The notes below the pieces were generated by a model that did not search any database, was not told the origin of the DNA, and worked only from the letters and a program-made list of their open reading frames with translations. This document shows, piece by piece, positions 26,710-36,007 of a DNA stretch of 64,000 bases (position 1 is the first letter of the stretch; the number at the start of each line of letters is the position of its first letter). Source of the DNA: Homoserinibacter sp. YIM 151385 (GTDB lineage: Bacteria; Actinomycetota; Actinomycetes; Actinomycetales; Microbacteriaceae); contig NZ_CP115175.1 of NCBI RefSeq assembly GCF_027912415.1, forward strand, positions 434,001 to 498,000, in the 5' to 3' direction. The position numbers and the translations under genes are program-made.

Positions 26710-26858
26710 GCGCCGCCGTGAGCGCGCCGCGCCCGCCCCTCACGATGGTGGGGGATGCGGATGCCATGGCCTGCGAGGGGGACAGCTGCGTCGTTCCCGG
26801 CCCCTCCTCGTCGGGCGACCCGGCGGCGGGCGGCGCCGAGTCGCAGGCCGCTTCCTAG
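26706..26858 (+). CDS. Small ORF with a CEGDSC motif, coupled to the FrnE-like gene
   Basis: GTG at 26706 overlaps the stop of the FrnE-like gene (GTGA) and opens a 50-codon frame ending at TAG 26856. The product has a Pro-rich start, MVGDADAMACEGDSCVVPG in the middle and an Ala/Gly/Ser tail. The two cysteines four residues apart next to an oxidoreductase gene suggest a redox or metal-binding partner (inference). Its end overlaps the convergent deacylase gene by four bases. Translation is supported only by the coupled start and the cysteine pattern. Confidence 0.45.
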   Translation: MSAAVSAPRPPLTMVGDADAMACEGDSCVVPGPSSSGDPAAGGAESQAAS

Positions 26859-27349
26859 CGCGCGGCGAGCGGTTCGCTGAGGTCGGCGACGACCGCCGCG
26901 AAGCCGCGGGCCAGCTCGTCGGCGTCGACCCACAGGCTCCGACCTCGCTCGCCGGCGCCCATCGAGATGCGTCGGCCGGCGGCGCGCTCGTCGAGGTAGA
27001 CGGGCCAGGCGGTCCTCGAGCCGAACGGGGTGATCGTGCCCCGCTCGTAGCCGGTCGCCTCGAGCGCGACGGCGGCGTCCGGCAGCTGGAGCCGGTTGAC
27101 GCCGACGAGCGCGCGCAGCTTCGGCCAGGAGATCTGCCGGTCGCCGGGCACCAGCGCGAGCAGGAACGTGCCGTCCGCGCGCTTCACGACGAGCGACTTC
27201 ACGATGTCGGCCGGGGTGATGCCGAGGGCGGCTGCCGCCTCCTCCAGGGAGCGCGCCGGAGGCTGCTCGACGATCTCGACCGGGATGCCGCGCCGGGCCG
27301 CATCGGCCGCAGCGCGTCCGCTGCCGAGGGGCTCTCCCTCAGCCGTCAT
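26855..27349 (-). CDS. YbaK/EbsC-type aminoacyl-tRNA deacylase
   Basis: The 164-residue product matches the YbaK/EbsC fold: IVEQPPARSLEEAAAALGITPADIVKSLVVK near residue 25 with the key lysine, then LALVPGDRQISWPKLRALVG, ERGTITPFGSRTAWPVYLDE and ISMGAGERGRSLWVDADEL. Family members hydrolyse mischarged Cys- or Ala-tRNAs in trans. ATG at 27349 is chosen because GGGAGG lies seven bases upstream. The longer in-frame extension would run into dusB on the other strand. Divergent from dusB. Confidence 0.88.
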   Translation of the reverse strand: MTAEGEPLGSGRAAADAARRGIPVEIVEQPPARSLEEAAAALGITPADIVKSLVVKRADGTFLLALVPGDRQISWPKLRALVGVNRLQLPDAAVALEATGYERGTITPFGSRTAWPVYLDERAAGRRISMGAGERGRSLWVDADELARGFAAVVADLSEPLAAR

Positions 27350-27383
27350 GTCGTGGCCTCCCTGATCTGGGACAATCGATGAG

Positions 27384-28547
27384 ATGTCCACGATAACCGC
27401 GCGCCGGGCCGCGCCGCCGCTCCGGATCGGGCGGCTCGAGCTCGAGGTCCCGGTGGTGCTCGCGCCGATGGCGGGGATCACGAACACGGCGTTCCGCCGG
27501 CTCTGCCGCGAGTACGGCGCCGGGCTGTACGTGAGCGAGATGATCACGAGTCGCGCGCTCGTGGAGCGCACGCCCGAGAGCATGCGCCTCATCTCCCATC
27601 ACGAGTCGGAGACGCCGCGCAGCATCCAGCTCTACGGGGTCGACCCGAAGACGGTGGGCGAGGCCGTCACGATGCTCGTCGCCGAGGACCGTGCCGACCA
27701 CATCGACCTCAACTTCGGCTGCCCGGTGCCGAAGGTGACCCGCAAGGGCGGCGGTGCGGCGCTGCCGTGGAAGCTCGAGCTGTTCCGCGAGATCGTGGAA
27801 CGCGCCGCGGCGGCGGCGGGCAGCATCCCGCTCACCGTGAAGATGCGCAAGGGCATCGACGAGGACCACCTCACCTACCTCGAGGCCGGCCGCGCCGCCG
27901 AGGGCGCCGGCGTCGCGAGCATCGCGCTCCACGCCCGCACCGCGGCGCAGTTCTACTCCGGGACCGCGGACTGGGATGCGATCGGCACCCTCAAGGAGAC
28001 GATCACCAGCGTCCCGGTGCTCGGCAACGGCGACATCTGGAGCGCCGCCGATGCGCTGCGGATGGTCGAGCAGAGCGGATGCGACGGCGTCGTCGTCGGC
28101 CGGGGCTGCCTCGGCCGACCGTGGCTCTTCGGCGACCTCGCGGCGGCCTTCCGCGGGGAGGAGCTCACCGCCCAGCCGAGCCTCGGCGAGGTCGCGCGGG
28201 CCTTCAAGCGCCACGCGGAGCTGCTCGTCGAGTTCTACGAGGGCGACGAGGAGCGGGCCTGCCGCGACATCCGCAAGCACGTGGCCTGGTACTTCAAGGG
28301 CTACGCGGTCGGCGGCGAGCTGCGCGCCTCGCTCGCGTCGAACTCGGGCCTCGACGAGATCGACGAGCTGCTCGGCCGCATGGACTGGGACCAGCCGTAC
28401 CCGGGTGTCGAGGCGGAGGGACCGCGAGGCCGCGCCGGCAGTCCGCGTGTGCCGGCTCTGCCCGAGCGCTGGCTGGACAGCCGCGAGCTGCCGGCGGCGC
28501 ACCGTGCGACGCTGACCGAGGGCGAAGGCGACACGAGTGGCGGCTGA
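27384..28547 (+). CDS. dusB: tRNA-dihydrouridine synthase B
   Basis: The 387-residue product starts the FMN barrel with LAPMAGITNTAFRRLCREYGAGLYVSEM. It carries the catalytic cysteine in HIDLNFGCPVPKVTRKGGG near residue 115, the KMRKGID segment, ALHARTAAQFYSG and the DGVVVGRGCLGRPWLFGDL phosphate loop. It reduces uridines in the tRNA D-loop with NADPH. The -10 hexamer GACAAT (27371-27376) and a 7-nt gap precede the ATG, so the mRNA is probably leaderless. It overlaps dgt by 11 bp. Confidence 0.95.
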   Translation: MSTITARRAAPPLRIGRLELEVPVVLAPMAGITNTAFRRLCREYGAGLYVSEMITSRALVERTPESMRLISHHESETPRSIQLYGVDPKTVGEAVTMLVAEDRADHIDLNFGCPVPKVTRKGGGAALPWKLELFREIVERAAAAAGSIPLTVKMRKGIDEDHLTYLEAGRAAEGAGVASIALHARTAAQFYSGTADWDAIGTLKETITSVPVLGNGDIWSAADALRMVEQSGCDGVVVGRGCLGRPWLFGDLAAAFRGEELTAQPSLGEVARAFKRHAELLVEFYEGDEERACRDIRKHVAWYFKGYAVGGELRASLASNSGLDEIDELLGRMDWDQPYPGVEAEGPRGRAGSPRVPALPERWLDSRELPAAHRATLTEGEGDTSGG

Positions 28548-29808
28548 TCGGGAGGAGGCGGGCGTCCTGCCCGCCGGCTACAGCGAGGCCGATGCGGAGC
28601 GCTGGCTCCCCGAGCACCACTCGACGCGGCGGAGCGACTTCGCGCGCGACCGGGCGCGACTCCTCCACTCGAGCGCCCTCCGACGTCTCGCGGCGAAGAC
28701 GCAGGTCCTGAGTCCGACGGCGGGCCTCGACTTCGCGCGCAACCGCCTGACGCACTCGCTCGAGGTGGCGCAGGTGGGCCGCGAGCTCGCCATCAACCTG
28801 GGGCTCGACCCGGATGTCGTCGACACGGCATGCCTTGCGCACGACCTCGGGCATCCGCCGTTCGGCCACAACGGCGAGCGCGCCCTCAACGACTGGTCGC
28901 GCGACATCGGCGGCTTCGAGGGCAATGCGCAGACCCTCCGTCTCCTTACCCGCATCGAGCCGAAGGTCATCGGCCGAGACGGTCGCAGCTACGGGCTGAA
29001 CCTGACCCGGGCCAGCCTCGATGCGAGCTGCAAGTACCCGTGGCCCGAGGCGCAGGGCATCCCCGATCCCTCGGGGCGGAGCAAGTTCGGCTTCTACGCC
29101 GACGACACCCCGGTGTTCGAGTGGCTGCGGGCCGGAGCCCCGGATCGGACGCGCTGCATCGAGGCCCAGGTCATGGACCTCAGCGACGACATCGCGTACT
29201 CCGTGCACGACTTCGAGGACGCGATCGTGAGCGGCTACCTCGACGTCCGGGCGCTGAGCGCCCGCGTCGACCACGACGGGCTCGTCGACCAGATGTTCGA
29301 GTGGATCGGCGGCGAGATCGGCCATGCCGAGCTGATCGCCGCCTTCGACCGGCTCGACAGCCTCCCGTCCTGGGTGGACAGCTGGTCGGGCAGCCGCGCC
29401 GATCTCGCCCGGCTCAAGAACCTCACCTCGCAGCTCATCGGGCGCTTCGCGCACGAGGCGGTGCACGCGACGCGGCATGCCGCCCCGGGCGGACCGCTCG
29501 CCCGGTTCGGCGCGGATGTCGTGGTGCCGGCCGGCACCCGAGCCGAGATCGCGGTGCTCAAGGGCATCGTCGCCGCGAACGTCATGTCGACGAACGCGCG
29601 AAAGCCCATCTACGCCCGACAGCGCGGGATCCTCACGGAGCTCGCGGACGCCCTCTATTCGGGCGGGCCGACGCTGATGGACGCGGGCTTCGCGGCGGAC
29701 TGGGCGGATGCGGCGGACGATGCGGCCCGCCGCCGGGTGGTCGTCGACCAGGTCGCCTCGCTCACCGACCAGTCCGCGATGTCCTGGCACGAGCGGCTCG
29801 TCTCCTAG
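28537..29808 (+). CDS. dgt: Deoxyguanosinetriphosphate triphosphohydrolase-like protein
   Basis: The 423-residue HD-domain protein shows RLAAKTQVLSP, RLTHSLEVAQVGR (first metal His), the HD pair in CLAHDLGHPPFGHNGE near residue 105 and DLSDDIAYSVHDFEDA (last Asp). It belongs to the dNTPase group related to Dgt and SAMHD1, which cleave dNTPs to nucleoside and triphosphate. The GTG start lies within the last codons of dusB. dusB-dgt-dnaG is a common actinobacterial order. Confidence 0.93.
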   Translation: MAADREEAGVLPAGYSEADAERWLPEHHSTRRSDFARDRARLLHSSALRRLAAKTQVLSPTAGLDFARNRLTHSLEVAQVGRELAINLGLDPDVVDTACLAHDLGHPPFGHNGERALNDWSRDIGGFEGNAQTLRLLTRIEPKVIGRDGRSYGLNLTRASLDASCKYPWPEAQGIPDPSGRSKFGFYADDTPVFEWLRAGAPDRTRCIEAQVMDLSDDIAYSVHDFEDAIVSGYLDVRALSARVDHDGLVDQMFEWIGGEIGHAELIAAFDRLDSLPSWVDSWSGSRADLARLKNLTSQLIGRFAHEAVHATRHAAPGGPLARFGADVVVPAGTRAEIAVLKGIVAANVMSTNARKPIYARQRGILTELADALYSGGPTLMDAGFAADWADAADDAARRRVVVDQVASLTDQSAMSWHERLVS

Positions 29809-29839
29809 TCGAGGCGGCGCGCCCGCACGCACGCCCGCC

Positions 29840-29926
29840 GTCGGAAACTCAGGACTCCGCCCCTCATCGCGGGGCGCGGCCCGCCGGCGGGCGCTCTCCC
29901 TTTCGCCCGAGTCCTGAGTTTCCGAC
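29840..29926. repeat. 87-bp palindromic repeat, copy 6
   Basis: Ends GTCGGAAACTCAGGACTC and GAGTCCTGAGTTTCCGAC. The core contains CGCCCC/GGGGCG and the self-complementary GCCCGCCGGCGGGC. It lies 32 bp after the dgt stop and 53 bp before the dnaG -10 hexamer. Confidence 0.95.
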
Positions 29927-29991
29927 ATCGACGGCCACGGGATCGGGCCCGACGCGGCGGCGCGGCGCCCCGCGCACCTAGGATTCTGAGC

Positions 29992-31890
29992 ATGCCCGGC
30001 CTCATCCGACGTAGCGACATCGACGAGGTCCGGTCGCGCACGAACATCGCCGACATCGTGGGCGACTACGTCACGCTCAAGAGCGCCGGCGTGGGCTCGC
30101 TCAAGGGGCTCTGCCCGTTCCACGATGAGCGCAGCCCCAGCTTCCACGTGCGTCCGCAGGTCGGCTTCTACCACTGCTTCGGCTGCGGCGAGGGCGGCGA
30201 CGTCTACACCTTCCTGCAGCGCATGGATCACGTGAGCTTCCAGGAGGCGGTGGAGCGTCTGGCGGGGCGGATCGGCCTCGAGCTCCACTACGAGGACGGC
30301 GGGCAGGCGAACTCGGATCACGGCGTGCGCGCGCGCCTGCTCGCGGCGAACGCCGCAGCGGAGACCTTCTTCCGCGAGCGTCTCGCCGCACCGGACGCGC
30401 AGCCGGGCCGGGAGTTCCTGGGGCAGCGCGGCTTCGATCCCCAGGCCGCGGCACGGTTCGGCGTCGGCTTCGCCCCGAAGAGCTTCGACGCGCTCGGCTC
30501 CGCGCTGAAGGCCCAGGGCTTCACCCAGGAGGAGCTCATCGCGGCGGGGCTCCTCTCGACGAACGAGCGCGGGAACGCCTACGACCGTTTCCGGGGTCGC
30601 CTGATCTGGCCGATCCGCGACGTGACGGGCGCGACCATCGGCTTCGGCGCCCGGAAGCTGCTCTCGGACGACGAGGACCGCGGCCCGAAGTACCTCAACA
30701 CCCCCGAGACCGCGATCTACCACAAGAGCCAGGTGCTGTACGGCCTCGACCTCGCCCGCCGCGATATCGCGCGCGGCAAGCAGGTCGTGGTCGTCGAGGG
30801 CTACACGGATGTCATGGCCTGTCATCTGGCGGGCATCACGACGGCGGTCGCGACGTGCGGCACGTCCTTCGGCGTCGATCACATCAAGGTGGTGCGCCGC
30901 GTCCTCGGCGACACGGACAATCGGGACACCAGTGCGACAGGCGAGGTGATCTTCACCTTCGATCCGGATGAGGCCGGTCAGAAGGCGGCGAGCCGCGCCT
31001 TCGCGGAGGAGCAGCGCTTCGCCGCGCAGACCTTCGTCGCCGTGGCGCCCGAGGGTCTGGATCCCTGCGACCTGCGGCTGAAGCGCGGCGACGACGCCGT
31101 CCGGCGGCTCGTATCGGGGCGCAAGCCGATGTTCGAGTTCATGATCCGGCGCCAGCTGCAGACCCACGACCTCGAGACGGTCGAGGGGCGCGTCGCGGCA
31201 CTGCGGGCGGCGGCGCCGATCGTCGCCGGCATCCGCGATCAGGCGCTCGGCGTCGGCTACGTCCGGAGCCTCGCGGGCTGGCTCGGCATGGACCCGGGGG
31301 AGGTCGGTCGGGCCGTGCAGTCGGCGCGCGCCCGCACGGCGAAGACGGTGGATCCGAGGGTCGACGTCCGGCCGGAGTCGGGGCTGGAGCCGCCCGAGGG
31401 CGCGCCGCCGTCCGCCGGTCCGTCGCTCATGGATCTGCCGACCGATCCCTCGACGCGGCTCGAGCGGGACTCGCTCATGGTGCTTCTGCAGCATCCCGTC
31501 GCGGTGGGAGCCGAGCTGGTCGCGGCGGCGTCGCGGGCGGGCTTCGGCAATCACGCGCTCTCGGTGGTGCGCGATGCGATCGCCGCGCACGCGACGGAGA
31601 TCGAGCGCGTCGACTGGGTGCAGGCCATCGCCGACGAGGTGCCGCGCTCGTACCAGGCGCTGGTGACGCAGCTCGGCGTCGCGCCGGTTCCGGAGCGGGG
31701 CGAGCGGATCGCCGCGTACGCCCGGAGCCTCGTGACGGATCTGCTGGACCGCGATCTGCTCCGACGCAAGGCCGAGCTGCTCGGCTCCGCGCAGCGCGCG
31801 CAGTCCGACGGGGATGCGGAGCGGGCGCGGGAGCTCTACGCGCGGTCCGCCGTCGTGGAGCAGGAGCGCCGCCGCCTCCGAGCGGAGTAG
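29992..31890 (+). CDS. dnaG: DNA primase
   Basis: The 632-residue primase has the N-terminal zinc ribbon (CPFHDERSPSFHV...YHCFGCGEGGD, residues 39-65), the primase core and the TOPRIM domain. TOPRIM residues lie in VVVVEGYTDVMACH and FTFDPDEAGQKAASRAF. A C-terminal DnaB-interacting domain follows after a Pro-rich linker near residue 470. It synthesises RNA primers at the replication fork. The -10 hexamer TAGGAT (29979-29984) and a 7-nt gap precede the ATG, indicating a leaderless mRNA. Confidence 0.97.
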   Translation: MPGLIRRSDIDEVRSRTNIADIVGDYVTLKSAGVGSLKGLCPFHDERSPSFHVRPQVGFYHCFGCGEGGDVYTFLQRMDHVSFQEAVERLAGRIGLELHYEDGGQANSDHGVRARLLAANAAAETFFRERLAAPDAQPGREFLGQRGFDPQAAARFGVGFAPKSFDALGSALKAQGFTQEELIAAGLLSTNERGNAYDRFRGRLIWPIRDVTGATIGFGARKLLSDDEDRGPKYLNTPETAIYHKSQVLYGLDLARRDIARGKQVVVVEGYTDVMACHLAGITTAVATCGTSFGVDHIKVVRRVLGDTDNRDTSATGEVIFTFDPDEAGQKAASRAFAEEQRFAAQTFVAVAPEGLDPCDLRLKRGDDAVRRLVSGRKPMFEFMIRRQLQTHDLETVEGRVAALRAAAPIVAGIRDQALGVGYVRSLAGWLGMDPGEVGRAVQSARARTAKTVDPRVDVRPESGLEPPEGAPPSAGPSLMDLPTDPSTRLERDSLMVLLQHPVAVGAELVAAASRAGFGNHALSVVRDAIAAHATEIERVDWVQAIADEVPRSYQALVTQLGVAPVPERGERIAAYARSLVTDLLDRDLLRRKAELLGSAQRAQSDGDAERARELYARSAVVEQERRRLRAE

Positions 31891-31966
31891 GGCGCGCACG
31901 CGCCGGGCCCGACCCGGCGCCCGAGTCGTGCCTCGACCATGCGGCTGCGCGGCATCACGTCGTCGC

Positions 31967-32053
31967 GTCGGAAACTCAGGAGTCCCCGCCGCTGGCGGCT
32001 CCGGCCGCGCCGCACGCGCGACCGGAGATGCGATCGTCTCCTGAGTTTCCGAC
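31967..32053. repeat. 87-bp palindromic repeat, copy 7
   Basis: Ends GTCGGAAACTCAGGAGTC and GTCTCCTGAGTTTCCGAC; the core has GCCGC/GCGGC and CTCCGG/CCGGAG pairs. It lies 77 bp after the dnaG stop, upstream of the oligopeptide-type ABC operon promoter. Confidence 0.95.
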
Positions 32054-32104
32054 GGTGGGGACAGCGTTTCGGCCCGGTTACGATTCCGGCGCGAGATCGC
32101 CCTC

Positions 32105-32147
32105 AGGTGGAGAGCGCTCCCACCTGTGTGTTAGGACTGTGTACATT
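32105..32147 (+). promoter_or_regulatory. Promoter of the Opp-type operon with a CebR-like operator
   Basis: At 32105-32125 the arms AGGTGG and CCACCT flank the palindrome GAGCGCTC, with one extra A on the left. Removing that A gives exactly TGGGAGCGCTCCCA, the operator recognised by the LacI-family cellobiose regulator CebR of Streptomyces. A TGTG-extended -10 hexamer TACATT lies at 32142-32147, so the palindrome covers the -35 region and a bound repressor would block the promoter. The predicted leader is about 55 nt. Confidence 0.6.
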
Positions 32148-32209
32148 CTGCGGACCCCCCGACGAGGGGGCGAGCATCCCTCGCACATGACAGGAAGCAG
32201 GAACACGAG

Positions 32210-33838
32210 ATGCCATCCGCATTCCGTTCCCGGAGCGCCGCACGCCGCGGCGCGATCGCCGCGGGCGCCACCGCCTTCGCCCTCGTGCTCGCCGGCTGCG
32301 CCGGCGGCGGCGACGACCAGGCCGGCGACGACCTGATCCTGGTCGGCACCACCGACAAGGTGACGACGCTCGACCCGGCCGGCTCGTACGACAACGGCTC
32401 GCTCATGATCCAGACGCAGGTCTTCCCGTACCTGCTCAACTCGCCCTACGGCAGCCCGGATGTCGAGCCCGACATCGCCGAGTCCGCAGAGTTCACGAGC
32501 CCCAGCGAGTACACCGTCGTGCTCAAGGAGGGCCTCACGTGGGCCAACGGCAACGACCTCACCTCGAGCGACGTGAAGTTCAGCTTCGACCGCATCATCG
32601 AGATCGCCGCCGACAACGGTCCCTCGAGCCTGCTCTACAACCTCGAGGAGACGGAGGCGGTCGACGACACGACCGTCGTCTTCCACCTCAAGACCGAGAA
32701 CGACCAGGTCTTCCCGCAGATCCTCTCGAGCTTCCCGGGCGCGATCGTCGACGAGGAGAGCCTCTCCGCCACCGAGATCACGCCGGATGAGGACATCGTC
32801 GAGGCGAACGCCTTCGCCGGCCAGTACGTCATCACCGACTACGACTTCAACAACACGGTCCAGTTCGAGCCCTACGACGGCTACCAGGGCCTCCTCGGCC
32901 CGGCGGAGAACGGCGGCGTCGTCCTCAAGGTGTACGCGGACTCCTCGAACCTGAAGCTCGACGTGCAGGAGGGCCAGATCGACGTCGCGACGCGCAGCCT
33001 TTCCTCGACCGACATCGAGGACCTCCGCGGCCAGGACTCGGTGCAGGTCCTCGACGGGCCCGGCGGCGAGATCCGCTATATCGTCTTCAACTTCGACACG
33101 CAGCCCTACGGCGCGGAGACGGATGAGGCTGATGCCGAGAAGGCGACCGCGGTCCGCCAGGCTGTCGCGGCCCTCGTCGACCGCGACGCGATCGCCGAGC
33201 AGGTCTACAAGGGCACGTACACCCCGCTGTACTCCTTCGTGCCGGAGGGCTTCACCGGCGCGATCGAGCCGCTCAAGGAGCTCTACGGCCAGGACGGCGC
33301 CCCGGATGAGGCCCAGGCCGCGCAGATCCTGGAGGACGCCGGCGTCGAGACGCCCGTCGCGCTCGACCTCCAGTACAACTCGGACGACCACTACGGCCCC
33401 TCCTCGGCCGACGAGTACGCGCTGGTGAAGAGCCAGCTCGACGAGTCGGGCCTCTTCGAGGTCAACCTGCAGTCGACCGAGTGGGTCCAGTACTCGAAGG
33501 ACCGCACGGCGGATGTCTACCCGGCGTACCAGCTGGGCTGGTTCCCCGACTACTCGGACGCGGACAACTACCTGACGCCGTTCTTCCTCACGGAGAACTT
33601 CCTCGGGAACCACTACGAGAACCAGGAGGTCAACGACCTCATCCTGCAGCAGGCGATCACGACCGACCCGGCCGAGCGCACCGCCATCATCGAGCAGATC
33701 CAGGAGCTGGAGGCCGCCGACCTGTCGACGGTGCCGCTGCTCCAGGGCGCGCAGCTGGCGGTCGCGGGGACCGACATCGACGGCGTCACGCTCGACGCCT
33801 CGTTCAAGTTCCGCTTCGCGCCGATCGCGCGCGGCTGA
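32210..33838 (+). CDS. ABC substrate-binding lipoprotein, family 5 (oligopeptide/cello-oligosaccharide type)
   Basis: The 542-residue product has a lipoprotein signal peptide with the lipobox LAGC (Cys37 or so) after a twin-Arg-like basic start. The family 5 binding fold follows (LIQTQVFPYLL, EYTVVLKEGLTWANG, VKFSFDRI). Family 5 proteins bind peptides, nickel or, in several lineages, cello-oligosaccharides. The CebR-like operator upstream favours a sugar ligand (inference). An intercistronic hairpin follows the stop, then two permeases and two ATPase genes of the same operon. ATG at 32210 has GGAAGCAGGAA upstream. Confidence 0.9.
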   Translation: MPSAFRSRSAARRGAIAAGATAFALVLAGCAGGGDDQAGDDLILVGTTDKVTTLDPAGSYDNGSLMIQTQVFPYLLNSPYGSPDVEPDIAESAEFTSPSEYTVVLKEGLTWANGNDLTSSDVKFSFDRIIEIAADNGPSSLLYNLEETEAVDDTTVVFHLKTENDQVFPQILSSFPGAIVDEESLSATEITPDEDIVEANAFAGQYVITDYDFNNTVQFEPYDGYQGLLGPAENGGVVLKVYADSSNLKLDVQEGQIDVATRSLSSTDIEDLRGQDSVQVLDGPGGEIRYIVFNFDTQPYGAETDEADAEKATAVRQAVAALVDRDAIAEQVYKGTYTPLYSFVPEGFTGAIEPLKELYGQDGAPDEAQAAQILEDAGVETPVALDLQYNSDDHYGPSSADEYALVKSQLDESGLFEVNLQSTEWVQYSKDRTADVYPAYQLGWFPDYSDADNYLTPFFLTENFLGNHYENQEVNDLILQQAITTDPAERTAIIEQIQELEAADLSTVPLLQGAQLAVAGTDIDGVTLDASFKFRFAPIARG

Positions 33839-33859
33839 CCGGTCCGCGAGGACACTCAG

Positions 33860-33888
33860 GAGGGCGGCCCGCACGCCGGGCCGCCCTC
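33860..33888 (+). terminator. Intra-operon hairpin after the binding-protein gene
   Basis: GAGGGCGGCCCG and CGGGCCGCCCTC form a perfect 12-bp stem with a 5-nt loop, 22 bp after the binding-protein stop and 31 bp before the permease start. Such hairpins typically protect the binding-protein mRNA and reduce read-through into the permease genes. Confidence 0.6.
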
Positions 33889-33918
33889 GCTCCTGCTCCA
33901 CCCGAATCCAGGACGACG

Positions 33919-35013
33919 ATGACCACCACCGCTGACACCGCGGAGGCTCCGGGCGCGCCGGCACGGGCGCCCCGACGATCGCGATCGGGCGGCTCACTCG
34001 GCCGCTACATCCTGATCCGCTTCCTCCTCATCTTCCCGACCGTCTTCATCCTCGTGACGATGGTCTTCATCTTCATGCGCACGATCGGCGACCCGATCAC
34101 GGCGGCGCTGGGCGGCCGGCTGAGCGCCGCGCAGCTGCAGGAGCGCATCGAGGCGGCCGGCTACGACCGCCCGCTGATCGTGCAGTACGTCGAGTACCTC
34201 GGCAAGATCGCGACGGGCGACTTCGGCACGACGCTGAGCGACAACCAGCCGGTCGTCGACGTCCTGACCCGCTACGGCGGCGCGACGCTCGAGCTCGCCT
34301 TCTACGCGCTCATCGTCGCCTTCGTGGTGGGGATCCCGCTCGGGATGCTGGCCGCCTGGGCGCGGGACCGGTGGCCGGATGCGGTCCTGCGCATCTTCGC
34401 GATCCTCTGCTACGCGACGCCCGTCTTCTTCGCGGGCCTCGTGCTCAAGCTCATCTTCTCGGTCGCGCTGGGCTGGCTCCCGGTCGCGGGTCGCGCGAGC
34501 GTGCGCACGACGCTCGAGCTGAACCGGGTCGACGGCGCGACGGGCATCTACCTCATCGACGCGGCGCGCACCTCGAACCCGGGCGCCGTCTACAGCGACC
34601 TCCTCTCTCATGCGGTCCTGCCGGCGATCGCCCTCGGCCTCCTCACGGCCGGGGTCTTCCTGCGGCTCGTGCGCACGAACGTCATCGGCACGCTGAGCCA
34701 GGACTACGTGGATGCGGCCCGCTCGCGCGGCGTGAGCGAGTTCCGGCTGGTGCGCCGGCACGCCTACAAGCCGGCCCTCATCCCGATCATCACGGTCATC
34801 GGCCTGCAGGTCGCGATGCTGCTGGGCGGCGCGGTCCTCACGGAGACCACCTTCGAGTGGCAGGGTCTCGGCTTCGAGCTGGCCCGCTACCTGACGGCCC
34901 GGGACTTCGTCGCGGTGCAGGGCTTCGTGGCGCTCCTCGCGGTGATCGTCGCCGTCACGAACTTCGTCGTCGACATCATCGCGGCGCTCATCGACCCGAG
35001 GGTGAGGTACTGA
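33919..35013 (+). CDS. ABC permease, DppB/OppB type
   Basis: The 364-residue membrane protein has an Ala/Pro/Arg-rich N-terminal tail of about 30 residues, then YILIRFLLIFPTVFILVTMVFIFMR, the typical OppB first helix. Further helices follow, with the EAA-type motif in DYVDAARSRGVSEFRLVRRHAYKPALIPI near residue 275. It forms the channel with the 35015 permease. A periplasmic loop segment near residues 190-235 (VRTTLELNRVDGATGIYLIDAA) is also usual for this family. The ATG at 33919 follows CCAGGACG. Confidence 0.92.
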   Translation: MTTTADTAEAPGAPARAPRRSRSGGSLGRYILIRFLLIFPTVFILVTMVFIFMRTIGDPITAALGGRLSAAQLQERIEAAGYDRPLIVQYVEYLGKIATGDFGTTLSDNQPVVDVLTRYGGATLELAFYALIVAFVVGIPLGMLAAWARDRWPDAVLRIFAILCYATPVFFAGLVLKLIFSVALGWLPVAGRASVRTTLELNRVDGATGIYLIDAARTSNPGAVYSDLLSHAVLPAIALGLLTAGVFLRLVRTNVIGTLSQDYVDAARSRGVSEFRLVRRHAYKPALIPIITVIGLQVAMLLGGAVLTETTFEWQGLGFELARYLTARDFVAVQGFVALLAVIVAVTNFVVDIIAALIDPRVRY

Positions 35014-35014
35014 G

Positions 35015-36007
35015 ATGGCGAGGCGCTCGCTCCTCGGACGGCTGCCCGTCGTCCACCAGCTCCGCCAGTCGGTCGGGCTCCAGCGCGGGATGCTCGTCAC
35101 GGGCCTCGTGATCACCGGCGTCTTCCTGCTGACGGCGCTCCTGGCGCCGGTGCTCGCGCCGTACGGCTACTCGCAGCTCCGCGACGACGACGGCACCTTC
35201 GGCGCACAGCAGGCGCCGAGCGCCGAGCACCTGCTCGGCACGACGGTCGGCGGCTACGACGTGCTCTCCCGCGTCATCTGGGGCGCCCAGACGGCGGCCA
35301 TGGTGATCGTCGTGGCGGTCCTGCTCTCGATCTTCCTCGGCGTGCTGCTCGGCCTCGTGTCGGGCTACATCGGCGGCTGGCTCGACCGCGTCCTCGTGGT
35401 CGTGGCGGATGCGGTGTACGCCTTCCCGAGCCTGCTCCTCGCGATCGTGTCGGCGATCATCATCTCGGGGGGCCAGTCGAGCCTGCTGGGCGGCGTGTTC
35501 GCGGCGGCGATCTCGATCACGGTGGTCTTCATCCCGCAGTACTTCCGGGTGATCCGCGCGGAGACGGTCCGGATCAAGTCGGAGGCCTTCGTCGAGAGCG
35601 CTCGCGTGACCGGCGCCTCGACACCGCGGATCATGTTCCGGCACGTCCTCCGGAACTCGACGCGCACGCTGCCGCTCATCTTCACGCTCAACAGCTCGGA
35701 GGCGATCCTCACGCTCGCGGGGCTCGGCTTCCTCGGCTTCGGCATCGAGCCGACGAGCGCGGCGGAGTGGGGCTACGACCTCAACAAGTCGCTCTCGGAT
35801 GTCACGAGCGGCATCTGGTGGACCTCGATCTTCCCGGGCGCGGCGATCGTGCTCGTGGTGCTCGGGATCACCCTCATCGGCGAGAGCCTCAACGACCTCG
35901 CCGATCCGCGTCTGCGCACGCGCCGTCGCGGCGCGGCGGCGACGCCCGCGGATGCGGTCGCGGCGTCGACGCCGATCGCCCGCAATGACCTGGGAGAGGT
36001 GCCGTGA
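35015..36007 (+). CDS. ABC permease, DppC/OppC type
   Basis: The 330-residue permease has the OppC N-terminal helix (GMLVTGLVITGVFLLTALLAPVLAPYGY), the GTTVGGYDVLSRVIWGAQTA segment and the EAA motif in AFVESARVTGASTPRIMFRHVLRN near residue 195. The C-terminus (GITLIGESLNDLADPRLRTRRR) is classic for the family. It starts one base after the stop of the partner permease and its own stop overlaps the next gene. Confidence 0.93.
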   Translation: MARRSLLGRLPVVHQLRQSVGLQRGMLVTGLVITGVFLLTALLAPVLAPYGYSQLRDDDGTFGAQQAPSAEHLLGTTVGGYDVLSRVIWGAQTAAMVIVVAVLLSIFLGVLLGLVSGYIGGWLDRVLVVVADAVYAFPSLLLAIVSAIIISGGQSSLLGGVFAAAISITVVFIPQYFRVIRAETVRIKSEAFVESARVTGASTPRIMFRHVLRNSTRTLPLIFTLNSSEAILTLAGLGFLGFGIEPTSAAEWGYDLNKSLSDVTSGIWWTSIFPGAAIVLVVLGITLIGESLNDLADPRLRTRRRGAAATPADAVAASTPIARNDLGEVP

